Counted from the stretch's first letter, positions 1 to 7,479 are shown. The stretch: 29,607 nucleotides of DNA from an uncultured bacterium (GCA_905215665.1 CAJMQR010000004.1:1-29607), one strand, 5' to 3'. Notes: a model not told the origin generated them from the letters alone. A program made the numbers and translations.

Positions 1-483
1 CTCCTGCAGATCCTTTTCCGCCTTTTTCTGGTCGTCCTCGGTGATCTCGGACTTTTTCTTCAGACCCTTGATGTAATCCATCGCGTCGCGGCGGACGTTG
101 CGGACGGCAACCTTGGCGTCCTCGCCGTATTTTTTGACCTGCTTCGTCAGCTCGCGGCGGCGCTCCTCGGTGAGCTGCGGGAAAACCAGCCGGATCACAC
201 GGCCGTCGTTCTGCGGATTGATGCCCAGATCCGAGGTCTGGATCGCCTTTTCGATCTTTTTCAGCAGGCTGCCGTCCCATGGCTGGATGACCAGCGTGCG
301 GGCATCCGGCGAGGATATCGTGCCGACCTGTCCGATGGGCGTGTCGACGCCGTAATACTCCACCACAATCCGGTCGAGCACTCTTGCGTTGGCGCGGCCC
401 GCGCGGACTGCGCCGAAGTCCTCCTGAAGAATCTCCAGGGTCTTGTCCATTTTCCGGGTAAATTCCTTAAAATCCACTGCCAT
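1..483 (-). CDS. frr: Ribosome recycling factor, C-terminal end cut by window
   Basis: Splits post-termination ribosomes together with EF-G so that subunits can be reused; cytoplasmic. The reading frame begins with ATG at 483 and stays open to base 1, giving 161 residues of a protein normally about 185 long, so only the last part of the C-terminal helix is missing. Recognisable family features are the N-terminal helix with MDKTLE, the RAGRAN segment around residue 28, PIGQVG, the QPWD segment, and the conserved stretch DGRVIRL...FPQLTEERRRELTKQVKK. A strong AAGGAGGAAG ribosome binding site lies inside the last codons of pyrH and only one base separates the two genes, so the pair is translationally linked. 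The tsf-pyrH-frr order is common in Firmicutes; tsf is not visible upstream here. Confidence 0.97.
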   Translation of the reverse strand, partial: MAVDFKEFTRKMDKTLEILQEDFGAVRAGRANARVLDRIVVEYYGVDTPIGQVGTISSPDARTLVIQPWDGSLLKKIEKAIQTSDLGINPQNDGRVIRLVFPQLTEERRRELTKQVKKYGEDAKVAVRNVRRDAMDYIKGLKKKSEITEDDQKKAEKDLQE

Positions 484-484
484 T

Positions 485-1207
485 TTATTCTTCCTCCTTA
501 ACAACTGTTCCGATTTTTTCTCCCATCACCACGCGCAGAATGTTTTCCGGGCTCTTCAGTGCAAAGAGGATGATGGGGATATGATTGTCCATGGAAAGAG
601 AGGTTGCCGTGCTGTCCATCACCGCCAGGTGCTTCGCGAGCATCTCGTCATAGGTGATCTCGTCGAATTTCACCGCGTTCGGATTCTTCGCGGGATCGTC
701 GGAGTAAACGCCGTCCACATTCTTTGCAAGCAGGATCGCGTCCGCGTTGATCTCCGCCGCGCGCAGAACCGCGCCGGTGTCCGTAGAGAAGAAGGGATTG
801 CCCGTGCCGCAGCCAAAGATCACGACGCGGCCCTTTTCCAGATGGCGGATCGCCTTTCCGCGGATGTAAGGCTCAGCGATGCGGCTCATCTCGATGGCAG
901 TCTGCACGCGCACCTCCACGCCGCGCTGCTCCAGGCTGTCGGCCAGTGCGAGGCAGTTGATGACCGTCGCGAGCATGCCCATATGATCCGCCCGGGTCCG
1001 CTCCATCCGGTCGCCGCCGTCCTTGACACCGCGCCAGAAGTTGCCGCCCCCGACAACAATGCCGATCTGCACGCCCGCCTGCACACACTGCTTGATCACG
1101 TCGCAGACACTGCCGATCACATCAAAATTCAGGCCCCTGTGGGCGTCGCCGGCCAGCGCCTCGCCGCTGATCTTCAGCAGGACGCGCCGGTATTTCGGCT
1201 CGTTCAT
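485..1207 (-). CDS. pyrH: UMP kinase
   Basis: Phosphorylates UMP to UDP with ATP, the first committed step from UMP to UTP/CTP; a cytoplasmic hexamer of the amino acid kinase fold, not related to the eukaryotic UMP-CMP kinase. The sequence shows KISGEAL near the N-terminus, the glycine-rich GGGNFWRG nucleotide loop, and the C-terminal UMP/ATP region TGNPFFSTDTGA, AKNVDGVYSDDP. I choose the ATG at 1207 (240 residues, the usual size) because AAGGAG sits 9 bases upstream; an in-frame TTG at 1231 would add eight residues without a ribosome binding site and lies very close to the predicted transcription start. The gene is followed one base later by frr, whose ribosome binding site it contains. In many bacteria the enzyme is inhibited by UTP; nothing here tests that. 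Confidence 0.97.
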   Translation of the reverse strand: MNEPKYRRVLLKISGEALAGDAHRGLNFDVIGSVCDVIKQCVQAGVQIGIVVGGGNFWRGVKDGGDRMERTRADHMGMLATVINCLALADSLEQRGVEVRVQTAIEMSRIAEPYIRGKAIRHLEKGRVVIFGCGTGNPFFSTDTGAVLRAAEINADAILLAKNVDGVYSDDPAKNPNAVKFDEITYDEMLAKHLAVMDSTATSLSMDNHIPIILFALKSPENILRVVMGEKIGTVVKEEE

Positions 1208-1245
1208 GGGATACCACTCCTTATTTTTCAAATGTCATTGTTTCT

Positions 1246-1274
1246 ATTTTATAATAATTCCGCCGAATTGACAA
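1246..1274 (-). promoter_or_regulatory. Promoter for pyrH-frr
   Basis: On the minus strand TTGTCA (1274-1269) and TAAAAT (1251-1246) are separated by 17 bases, matching the vegetative promoter consensus at five of six positions in each box. The predicted start near 1239 gives a leader of about 30 bases before the pyrH ATG. Confidence 0.6.
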
Positions 1275-1357
1275 CCGCTATTTCACAATTTCACAGATTG
1301 TTTTCATTTTTTCTTCCCGACGGAGGATATTTATTGTCAAAATGCACGGAAACAGCA

Positions 1358-1386
1358 TTGCAGATTTGGGAATATTGATATATAAT
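1358..1386 (+). promoter_or_regulatory. Promoter for glnS
   Basis: TTGCAG (1358-1363), a 17-base spacer and a perfect TATAAT (1381-1386) lie about 40 bases before the glnS start. The leader is too short for a T-box riboswitch, so no tRNA-sensing control is visible. Confidence 0.6.
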
Positions 1387-1424
1387 AGGCGCAGTTACTT
1401 TTTATTTGAGAGAGGATGGAAACT

Positions 1425-3107
1425 ATGGCTGAAGAATTGGGACGCATTGAGCCAAAGAATTTCATTGAAGCGTTTGTGGAAGAGGATATCTCCGCCGGCG
1501 GACAATATGAGGGCATGCAGGTTCACACCCGCTTCCCGCCGGAGCCCAACGGCTACCTGCACATCGGGCACTGCAAGGCCCTGTGCATAGATTTCGGCAC
1601 AGCCGAAAAATTCGGCGGCATCTGCAACCTCCGCATGGACGACACCAATCCCACCAAGGAGGATACGGAATACGTCGATGCCATCAAGGAGGATATCCGC
1701 TGGCTGGGCTTCACATGGGATGACCGCTTCTACTACGCCTCTCAGTATTTTGACAAAATGTACGAATGTGCGGAGGAGCTGATCAAAAAGGGGCTGGCCT
1801 ACGTCTGTGAGCTGACGCCGGAGCAGATGCGCGAATACCGCGGCGATCTGAACACGCCCGCCCGCAGCCCCTACCGCGACCGTCCGGTCGAGGAGTCACT
1901 CGATCTTTTCCGCCGGATGAAGGCCGGTGAGTTCCCCAACGGCGCGATGACGCTGCGCGCAAAGATTGACCTTGCCTCCGGAAACTTCAATCTGCGTGAC
2001 CCCGCGATCTACCGCATCAACCATATGCCCCATCACGCCACCGGTGACAAGTGGTGCATCTATCCCATGTATGACTTTGCCCATCCCATCGAGGACGCCA
2101 TGGAGCACATCACGCACTCCCTGTGTTCGCTGGAATTCGAGGCGCACCGTCCGCTTTACAACTGGGTCGTGGAGCACTGTGACCTGCCCTCCAAACCGCG
2201 GCAGATAGAATTCGCCCGTCTTGGCATCAACTATACTGTGATGTCCAAGCGCAAGCTTCGCCTGCTGGTGGAGGAGCACCGCGTCTCCGGGTGGGACGAT
2301 CCCCGTATGCCGACGCTCTGCGGACTGAGACGCCGCGGATATACGCCCCAGTCCATCCGCAATTTCTGCGAGCGCATCGGCGTGGCGAAAACGGCCTCCA
2401 CCGTGGAATACGCTTTTCTGGAGCACTGCCTGCGCGAAGACCTGAATGAGACGGCAGCGCGCGTCATGGCCGTTCTGCACCCGATCCGCCTGACCGTCAC
2501 CAACTACCCGGAGGGAAGGAGCGAGACATTCACCGTTGAGAATCACCCCAACCATCCCGAAATGGGCAGTCGCGAGATTTCCTTCTCCCGCAACCTCTGG
2601 ATTGAAGCGGAGGATTTCATGGAGGCAAAGGCCGGCAAGTTCTTCCGTCTTTTCCCCGGCAATGAGGTGCGCCTCAAGGGCGCCTACGTCGTCAAATGCA
2701 CCGGCTGCGTCAAGGACGCGGATGGAAACGTCACGGAAGTCCTCTGCGAATACGATCCCAACTCCCGCGGCGGCGACCCCGCCGACGGCCGCAAGATCAA
2801 GTCCACGATCCACTGGGTCGATGCCAACACAGCCGTGGACGCAGAGGTGCGGCTGTACTCCAACCTGTTCTCCGACCCGGAGCCGGATGCTGCGGACAAG
2901 AACTTCCTGGATTGCCTGAATCCGGAATCTCTGAAGGTTCTCACCGGCTGCAAGCTCGAGGCCGGTCTGGAAAAGGCCGCCGCCCCCGCTGCCTATCAGT
3001 TTATGCGTCTGGGCTACTTCTGCCCCGACAGTAAGGATTCTACCCCGGAACATCCGGTCTTTAACCGTTCCGTCAGTCTGAAGGACAGCTACAAGCCAGA
3101 AAAATGA
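1425..3107 (+). CDS. glnS: Glutaminyl-tRNA synthetase
   Basis: Charges tRNA-Gln directly with glutamine; class I aminoacyl-tRNA synthetase, cytoplasmic. The catalytic domain carries the HIGH box in PNGYLHIGHCKA near residue 43 and the KMSKS-equivalent VMSKRKL near residue 275, followed by the beta-barrel anticodon-binding domains to the C-terminus. The total of 560 residues matches bacterial GlnRS (about 550). I prefer the ATG at 1425 because GAGAGG precedes it by a good distance, whereas the in-frame ATG at 1416 overlaps that ribosome binding site. The gene stands alone between its own promoter and a strong terminator. Many Firmicutes lack GlnRS and instead use a non-discriminating GluRS with the GatCAB amidotransferase; GlnRS is thought to have entered bacteria by transfer from eukaryotes. 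A GluRS of related fold is possible but the motif context fits GlnRS better. Confidence 0.95.
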   Translation: MAEELGRIEPKNFIEAFVEEDISAGGQYEGMQVHTRFPPEPNGYLHIGHCKALCIDFGTAEKFGGICNLRMDDTNPTKEDTEYVDAIKEDIRWLGFTWDDRFYYASQYFDKMYECAEELIKKGLAYVCELTPEQMREYRGDLNTPARSPYRDRPVEESLDLFRRMKAGEFPNGAMTLRAKIDLASGNFNLRDPAIYRINHMPHHATGDKWCIYPMYDFAHPIEDAMEHITHSLCSLEFEAHRPLYNWVVEHCDLPSKPRQIEFARLGINYTVMSKRKLRLLVEEHRVSGWDDPRMPTLCGLRRRGYTPQSIRNFCERIGVAKTASTVEYAFLEHCLREDLNETAARVMAVLHPIRLTVTNYPEGRSETFTVENHPNHPEMGSREISFSRNLWIEAEDFMEAKAGKFFRLFPGNEVRLKGAYVVKCTGCVKDADGNVTEVLCEYDPNSRGGDPADGRKIKSTIHWVDANTAVDAEVRLYSNLFSDPEPDAADKNFLDCLNPESLKVLTGCKLEAGLEKAAAPAAYQFMRLGYFCPDSKDSTPEHPVFNRSVSLKDSYKPEK

Positions 3108-3130
3108 GCCGTCCGCCGGAATGAAGCACA

Positions 3131-3166
3131 ACACGCGGGGGCCGCCGGCGGCCCCCGCGTGTTTTA
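3131..3166 (+). terminator. Strong intrinsic terminator after glnS
   Basis: A perfect 13-bp inverted repeat (arms 3131-3143 and 3150-3162, nearly all G/C) encloses a 6-base loop and runs into TTTT on the plus strand. It lies 24 bases after the glnS stop and between converging genes; on the minus strand it is followed by only a weak T-rich tail. Confidence 0.9.
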
Positions 3167-3184
3167 TGTCCCCGGATTTGCGGC

Positions 3185-4114
3185 TCAGGGAAAACAGGCA
3201 TAGCTTTTCCCGAGCTGTACCTCAAAGCCCAACGAGCGATACCGCTCCTCGTCGCAGGGCGCGCAGCAAACCGTCAGACTGGAAATGCCATGTTCCCTGC
3301 ACCAGCGCTGCGCGGTGCAGGCAAGCAGTCTTGCAATGCCCTTCCCACGAAAGACCGGCTCAATGTAAAAGTCCTCAAAGATTCCAACATCGGCGCAGGC
3401 AAAGGTGGAGAACGCTGCCGTCACGCTGCACATGCCCACCGCACGGCCATCCCTTCTGGCCATGAAAAACGTGATGCGTCCCTCGCGAGCGGCCTTTTGC
3501 AGGGCTTTCTGCTTTTCCTCGGAGAGGATCTCCTCGCCGACCTCGGTCAAATAGCCATTTTCCAGTTTCAAAAGCTGCCAATCCTCCGGCTCTGTCAGAG
3601 GTTCCACGACAACGGGACGCTCCTTCTCCGGCGGCAGGAGCATCAGCAGCTCTCCCCACTCGTCCACGCCGTTCGGCCGGAAGCCGAGGCTCTGCCAGAA
3701 GCGGAATCTGCGCTCCATACCGCCGTAATTCAGCTCCGCATAACACGCTCCCCGCGTCTTCGCCCATGCAAGAAGTACCTGCGCGCATGCGTGTCCTGTC
3801 CCGTTCCCGCGGAATTCCGGAAATACGCAGAATTCCAGAAGAAAGCACTTCCCGTCCTCGCTCGGATAGAGCGCTGGAAGCGCAAAGCCGATTCTCTGCC
3901 CGTTCCGGCAGAAAAAAAGGTAGTAGCACCGATCCAACGGCCGGTCATGTACGCTCTGGATCCGGCTGTGGTATTCGTCGCTGAGAAAATACGCCAGATC
4001 TTCGTCCCCGGGTTCGGGGAAAATGTCCCGTTTGTGGTAGGTGTGCAGCTCCTTCCAGAAGTCCTGCACCTCCTGATCCGTAAGTGCTTCGCAAATGGTG
4101 ATCTGTTGCTTCAA
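3185..4114 (-). CDS. Tandem GNAT-domain N-acetyltransferase
   Basis: Probable acetyl-CoA-dependent acetyltransferase; acceptor unknown. Two GNAT folds follow each other. The first (about residues 10-155) has the acetyl-CoA-binding motif A in VFPEFRGNGTG followed by a typical WQSLGF end. The second (about 165-305) has IEPVFRGKGIA and YRSLGFE. The start is most likely the TTG at 4114 (309 residues), which has GGGAGGA eight bases upstream; the frame stays open to a GTG at 4171 but that has no ribosome binding site. A tiny reading frame with a strong ribosome binding site precedes the gene (4146-4184). The GH25 muramidase gene lies directly upstream in the same direction, so they may be co-transcribed. 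Double-GNAT proteins include mycothiol synthase-like and aminoglycoside-modifying members, but nothing here points to either. Confidence 0.85.
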   Translation of the reverse strand: MKQQITICEALTDQEVQDFWKELHTYHKRDIFPEPGDEDLAYFLSDEYHSRIQSVHDRPLDRCYYLFFCRNGQRIGFALPALYPSEDGKCFLLEFCVFPEFRGNGTGHACAQVLLAWAKTRGACYAELNYGGMERRFRFWQSLGFRPNGVDEWGELLMLLPPEKERPVVVEPLTEPEDWQLLKLENGYLTEVGEEILSEEKQKALQKAAREGRITFFMARRDGRAVGMCSVTAAFSTFACADVGIFEDFYIEPVFRGKGIARLLACTAQRWCREHGISSLTVCCAPCDEERYRSLGFEVQLGKSYACFP

Positions 4115-4145
4115 TGTCTGTTCCTCCCAATTTTGATTCGGAGGG

Positions 4146-4184
4146 TCAGAATGCGTGCGCCCTCCATACACGATACATTTTCAT
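4146..4184 (-). other. Possible 12-codon leader ORF upstream of the GNAT gene
   Basis: An ATG at 4184 preceded by AAGGAG at 9 bases opens a 12-residue frame (MKMYRVWRAHAF) that ends in TGA at 4146, about 30 bases before the GNAT start. The ribosome binding site is better than most in the window, yet no longer protein follows in this frame. Inverted GGAGGG/CCCTCC segments flank its second half. It may be a leader peptide, or the remnant of a former start of the downstream gene in another frame. Confidence 0.35.
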
Positions 4185-4223
4185 ACCAAATCACTCCTTA
4201 TTTATATTTGTATGATCTCACAT

Positions 4224-5066
4224 CTACTCGGATGGGGATTCCGTGCTGTCGGCAGGCGGAAGGAAAAACAGGTTCAGATCCACGTTTCCCTCGATGCCGG
4301 ATATCTGGCCGCTGTCCGTGTATTGCAGGCAGTCGAAATGATAGTGAAAATCCGGAACGGTATCGTACTCCGCAAGCCAGAGAGTGAATTCCTGCAGCTT
4401 GGAGAGATCAAAATAACGATAGCCCAGACTCTGATTGAAGTAAACGCCGGCCTCGAATCCGTTTCTGCGAATGACCTTGCAGAAGGCCACGGCGCAGTCC
4501 GTCAAAGGCAGCCCGTCCGGCGAGGGAATCCGCTCCGACCCGCTGACCGTTTCCCAGTCGTAAAAGACCGGAAGATCAAGCTCCCTGTCGCCTATCAGCT
4601 CGCAGGCATAACTGGCTTCCTCCCTTGCCTCCTGCACGTTCCGTGCCTGAGAGAAAAAGTAAACGCCGATTTTCAGCCCGGCAGCCTTCGCGCCGTCATA
4701 GTTACTCCGGAACGTCTCGTCCTCCCGCAGGCCGCCCTCGGTATAGCCCCGGAAGCCCACGCGCAGGATGGCAAACTCCACGCCGCTTTCCCGGACGCTC
4801 TGCCAGTCCACCTCCTGCTGATGCTCGGAAACGTCTATGCCGACCATGTGCTCCATCGCACGGTAGCGCAGAAAGCCGTCCTCCTCGTAGAAGGCCTCGG
4901 CATCATAGATATTCAGAGCGATCTGCGGCGCGTCGCTGCTCGTGCCGAAAAACCTCCAGTAAATCAGTACGGCAACCAGAACCGTCACCGCCAGCGCCAG
5001 CAGCGCAATCAGCAGATTCCGCAGGAGCGCGGAGACGCTGCTTCTCTTTCTTTTTCGCTGTGCCAT
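4224..5066 (-). CDS. Membrane-anchored GH25 muramidase (lysozyme family)
   Basis: Likely cleaves the beta-1,4 bond between N-acetylmuramic acid and N-acetylglucosamine in peptidoglycan. After a basic start (RKRKR) there is one membrane segment at about residues 14-38, so the catalytic domain faces outward. The GH25 barrel covers about 72-275, beginning GIDVSEHQ (Asp78) and containing VFYDWE (Asp170 and Glu172, the expected catalytic acid position), with the family's Tyr/Phe-rich YFFSQA and GVYFNQ strands. The domain ends with the family-typical IEGNVDLNLF segment. ATG at 5066 has AAAGGAG eight bases upstream. No cell-wall-binding repeats are present. It lies divergent to a CapA-like lipoprotein and upstream of the GNAT gene. 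A role in cell-wall remodelling is more likely than lysis of competitors, because it is anchored. Confidence 0.92.
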   Translation of the reverse strand: MAQRKRKRSSVSALLRNLLIALLALAVTVLVAVLIYWRFFGTSSDAPQIALNIYDAEAFYEEDGFLRYRAMEHMVGIDVSEHQQEVDWQSVRESGVEFAILRVGFRGYTEGGLREDETFRSNYDGAKAAGLKIGVYFFSQARNVQEAREEASYACELIGDRELDLPVFYDWETVSGSERIPSPDGLPLTDCAVAFCKVIRRNGFEAGVYFNQSLGYRYFDLSKLQEFTLWLAEYDTVPDFHYHFDCLQYTDSGQISGIEGNVDLNLFFLPPADSTESPSE

Positions 5067-5090
5067 GACGCACTCCTTTCTTTTTTCTCA

Positions 5091-5119
5091 AGTATACCAT
5101 GTGCGTCAACCCAAGGCAA
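5091..5119 (-). promoter_or_regulatory. Promoter for the GH25 gene
   Basis: On the minus strand TTGCCT (5119-5114), a 17-base spacer and TATACT (5096-5091) give a good sigma-A-type match; predicted start about 20 bases before the coding region. Confidence 0.55.
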
Positions 5120-5141
5120 TGGGAATCGCCGAAAAAACAGC

Positions 5142-5170
5142 TTGTAAGTAAGCGGTATTTGTTGTAAAAT
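5142..5170 (+). promoter_or_regulatory. Promoter for the CapA-like gene
   Basis: TTGTAA (5142-5147), 17-base spacer, TAAAAT (5165-5170), about 37 bases before the TTG start. It is back-to-back with the GH25 promoter, the two -35 boxes being some 20 bases apart. Confidence 0.55.
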
Positions 5171-5206
5171 AAATAAAACTCACATTCCTGTTCGGAGGTT
5201 TTCGTT

Positions 5207-6391
5207 TTGAAACGACTGTTCTGCGGCATGCTTTCTCTGCTGCTCTGTCTGCCGCTCCTTTCCGCCTGCGCCGGCAAGGAACCGTCGCCCACACTGCCGG
5301 CAAAGCCCACCGAGGGCAGCAGCCGGGTGACGCTTGCCGCCGTCGGCGACATCTATCTCACCGACTCCATGCTGCAAAGCGCCAGCAGCGCAAGCGGCAG
5401 CTACGATTTCATTTCCCTGTTCGGCGATACCGTCAATACCATCGCCGCCGCAGATATCGCCCTCGGCAATCTGGAGGGCAATTTTGCGGGCAGCCCCTAT
5501 ACGGACGGCAGCTATCCCGACGAGCTGGCCGCGGCGCTGGGAAACGCCGGCTTTGATCTTCTGCAGACCGCCAACTCCTACAGCATCCAGAACGGCCTTT
5601 CCGGTCTGCGGCGCACCAAGTCCGTAATCGAGGGGGAAAAGCTCGCCGCGCTCGGCACCTTTTCAAGCGCGGAGGACTTCAAGAACAATTGCGTCACCGT
5701 GCGGGAAATCAACGGCATCCGCATCGCGTTTGTCGCCTTTACCAAGGGGCTCGGCAGCATGAGCGTTCCGTCCGGCGCGGAGTACTGCGTGAATCTTCTC
5801 TACTCGGATTACAACGGAAATTATTCCCGCGTGGATACGGACGGGATTGTCGCCGTTCTGAATCAGGCGAAGCTGCTGCAGCCGGACGTGATCGTCGCAG
5901 CCCTGCACTGGGGCAGCGAGGACACCTCGGAAATCAGCAAAACGCAACAGGAAATCGCGGATCTGATGCTCAGAAACGGCGTGGACGTTATCATAGGCTC
6001 CCACTCTCACCGTGCCGGCGAGATCGAACGGCGCACGGTCTATTCCGCCTCCGGAACCTCCAAGGAGACCGTGATTGCTTACAGTCTCGGTGACTACTGT
6101 GCCGTGGAGGACGGCGGTATGAACGTCTCCCTCATTCTGCGGCTGGAATTCACCCGCGACCATGCGTCGGGCGTCACCACAATCACGGACGTCGGCTATA
6201 CTCCCATCGCGACTGTCGATCTTGGCGCAGAGGCAAAGCAGCGCTTCGCCGTACTCAATATGGATAACGCCATCGACCTGTATGAGAGCAACTATTACGA
6301 TCGCGTCTCCGCGGAACTGTACGAGGATCTGGTCGCCCAGAGAGAAAAACTGGAGCAGGCCCTCTTCCCGCCCGAGGAAGAGAAAGAATAA
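5207..6391 (+). CDS. CapA-family lipoprotein (poly-gamma-glutamate capsule type)
   Basis: A surface lipoprotein with the CapA/PgsA metallophosphoesterase-like fold; the family takes part in poly-gamma-glutamate capsule anchoring, but many stand-alone members in gut Clostridia have no known role. The signal peptide (about residues 1-20) ends in the lipobox LLSAC with Cys21. Family motifs follow in order: VTLAAVGDIYL (about 43-53), LGNLEGNF, LHWGSED (about 230) and IIGSHSHRAG (about 265), which would hold the metal-site Asp, Asn and His residues. TTG at 5207 is the start, with GGAGG seven bases upstream; there is no in-frame ATG before the signal peptide. No capB/capC-like genes are next to it, so capsule synthesis is not supported. 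It is transcribed away from the GH25 muramidase, which suggests a shared link to the cell envelope. Confidence 0.88.
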   Translation: MKRLFCGMLSLLLCLPLLSACAGKEPSPTLPAKPTEGSSRVTLAAVGDIYLTDSMLQSASSASGSYDFISLFGDTVNTIAAADIALGNLEGNFAGSPYTDGSYPDELAAALGNAGFDLLQTANSYSIQNGLSGLRRTKSVIEGEKLAALGTFSSAEDFKNNCVTVREINGIRIAFVAFTKGLGSMSVPSGAEYCVNLLYSDYNGNYSRVDTDGIVAVLNQAKLLQPDVIVAALHWGSEDTSEISKTQQEIADLMLRNGVDVIIGSHSHRAGEIERRTVYSASGTSKETVIAYSLGDYCAVEDGGMNVSLILRLEFTRDHASGVTTITDVGYTPIATVDLGAEAKQRFAVLNMDNAIDLYESNYYDRVSAELYEDLVAQREKLEQALFPPEEEKE

Positions 6392-6398
6392 CGTATCG

Positions 6399-6441
6399 CA
6401 AAACAGCGGCGTACCGGAGATTTCGGTATGCCGCCGTTTTG
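6399..6441 (+). terminator. Terminator after the CapA-like gene
   Basis: An 18-base inverted repeat (arms 6399-6416 and 6424-6441, with one mismatch and one G-U pair) encloses a 7-base loop eight bases past the stop codon. The TTTT is in the 3' arm rather than after it, so termination may be partial. Confidence 0.65.
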
Positions 6442-6522
6442 TGATTCCTGCATTCCGGCCCTTTCCCCCACCGGCAGATTCCGCCAAAATCCCCGCAGTT
6501 ATTACTGCATGAAAAACAACAG
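6442..6522. other. Gene-free spacer upstream of the lipoprotein promoter
   Basis: First part of a 347-base stretch without a recognised gene (6392-6738). The only structure I see is a small inverted repeat, GCAGT-TATT-ACTGC at 6495-6508, just upstream of the -35 box. It could be an operator half but a single copy proves nothing. Confidence 0.3.
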
Positions 6523-6551
6523 TTGACACTATATCAGACATCTGTTATGCT
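6523..6551 (+). promoter_or_regulatory. Consensus promoter for the leader/lipoprotein unit
   Basis: A perfect TTGACA (6523-6528), 17-base spacer and TATGCT (6546-6551). It is one of the best promoters in the window and sits about 190 bases before the coding start, which implies a long transcribed leader beginning near 6558. Confidence 0.75.
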
Positions 6552-6557
6552 GGTCTT

Positions 6558-6738
6558 GTAAGAATCCGCGGCGCAGAGAAGAACGTTCCCGCGCCGTGGG
6601 AAACCCTCTTCGGAAAGGAGCCTGATCTGCCAAACGCTTTTTTGAGAACCGTTTCTACTGATCCGGCACATATTACCCATGTGGATGGAACCAACGCACT
6701 GGTTTCCATAGACAAATAGAAGATCTGAGGTGTTTTTT
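6558..6738 (+). ncRNA. Structured leader or small RNA of unknown class
   Basis: The predicted transcript leader can form several separate helices: 6567-6574 with 6591-6598 (8 bp), 6632-6636 with 6650-6654, 6667-6671 with 6679-6683, and 6685-6693 with 6700-6709 (one bulge). A long-range pairing of CCTGATCT (6621-6628) with AGATC-TG-AGG (6721-6730) would close the last three hairpins into a multi-branch domain and cover the GAGG ribosome binding site of the downstream lipoprotein. I do not recognise it as a known riboswitch, T-box, 6S or SRP RNA. One plus-strand frame is also open from about 6511 to a TAG at 6717-6719 but has no ATG; this could be chance or a decayed gene. Confidence 0.4.
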
Positions 6739-7458
6739 ATGAAAAAGCAAATCGTTGTCTCCCTTCTCCTGTTTTGTCTTCTGCTGACGGCCTGCTCCGC
6801 GGCGCTTCCGGAGGAATCCTCCTCCGCGCCCACCGGCGTCCCTGATGTGACAGCGCCGGACACAACCGCTTCCCCCTCTGCGTCCATCCCCGACTTCCAG
6901 CCGGCCGGCGCTCCCGTGGATGCGGAAACGCTGAACCGCCTGCAGGAACTCTTCTCGGATCCGAACGGCTGGTACTCCCAGGCGCTTACGGGCGATTTCG
7001 CAGCTCCGGAAGAGATCGATCTCTGGCTGTTTTTCTATCGCGGGATACTGGATGGCATGGAAGCGATAAGCGAAGAGGAACGGGCATATCTGGAAAGCGT
7101 CTGGTCCGAGCATGAGCTCATGCTGGACATCGACCGTCTGCCCGCCGGACAGATGGACGCGGTACTCAGGCAGTATTTGGGCGTCTGCCTGAAGGATACG
7201 AAGCAGACCGGTCTGGACGCCTTTACCTACTGGGCGGAGACGGACTGCTATTACCATTCCCACGGCGATACCAACGCCATTCAGGTGCTCGTCCACAGCG
7301 CCTATGCGCAGCAGGATGGTACGATTGAGATGTACTACTCCATCGGCAGCTTCGACAGCTCCGCGGGAGCAGCTCCGGAGCATATGGCCGTTCTGCGCGC
7401 AAGCGGCGACGGCTATCAGATTGTTTCCAACCAGCCCGTGAATCAAGCGCCGTCGTAA
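6739..7458 (+). CDS. Putative lipoprotein of unknown function
   Basis: I do not recognise the 239-residue product. It starts with a clear lipoprotein signal (MKKQIVVSLLLF...LLTAC, Cys19), so it should be anchored on the outer face of the membrane. A Ser/Thr/Pro-rich linker follows to about residue 60, then an acidic, mostly helical region with DAETLNRLQELF and WLFFYRGILDGMEAISEEER, and a C-terminal half with beta-strand character (residues about 165-235, YYHSHGDTNAIQVLV, MYYSIGSF). The true start is taken as the ATG at 6739, with GAGG eight bases upstream; a GTG at 6730 overlaps that site. It has its own strong promoter and a long leader, so its expression is probably controlled separately from the CapA-like gene upstream. 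Confidence 0.75.
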   Translation: MKKQIVVSLLLFCLLLTACSAALPEESSSAPTGVPDVTAPDTTASPSASIPDFQPAGAPVDAETLNRLQELFSDPNGWYSQALTGDFAAPEEIDLWLFFYRGILDGMEAISEEERAYLESVWSEHELMLDIDRLPAGQMDAVLRQYLGVCLKDTKQTGLDAFTYWAETDCYYHSHGDTNAIQVLVHSAYAQQDGTIEMYYSIGSFDSSAGAAPEHMAVLRASGDGYQIVSNQPVNQAPS

Positions 7459-7479
7459 ATCACTCCAGCGAAATAAGCG

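Noticed and set aside
443..1378. Plus-strand 311-codon open frame
   Set aside because: It lies opposite pyrH, has no ribosome binding site and its product is an Arg/His/Ala-rich antisense reading typical of high-GC shadow frames.
1232..1424. T-box riboswitch upstream of glnS
   Set aside because: The leader from the predicted start is only about 30 bases and no T-box sequence is present.
1896..3134. Minus-strand 412-codon open frame opposite glnS
   Set aside because: Antisense to a well-supported gene; no motifs; composition of a shadow frame.
6511..6719. Open frame through the lipoprotein leader
   Set aside because: It has no ATG and no well-spaced ribosome binding site for its TTG, CTG or GTG codons; a run of this length can occur by chance at this GC content.
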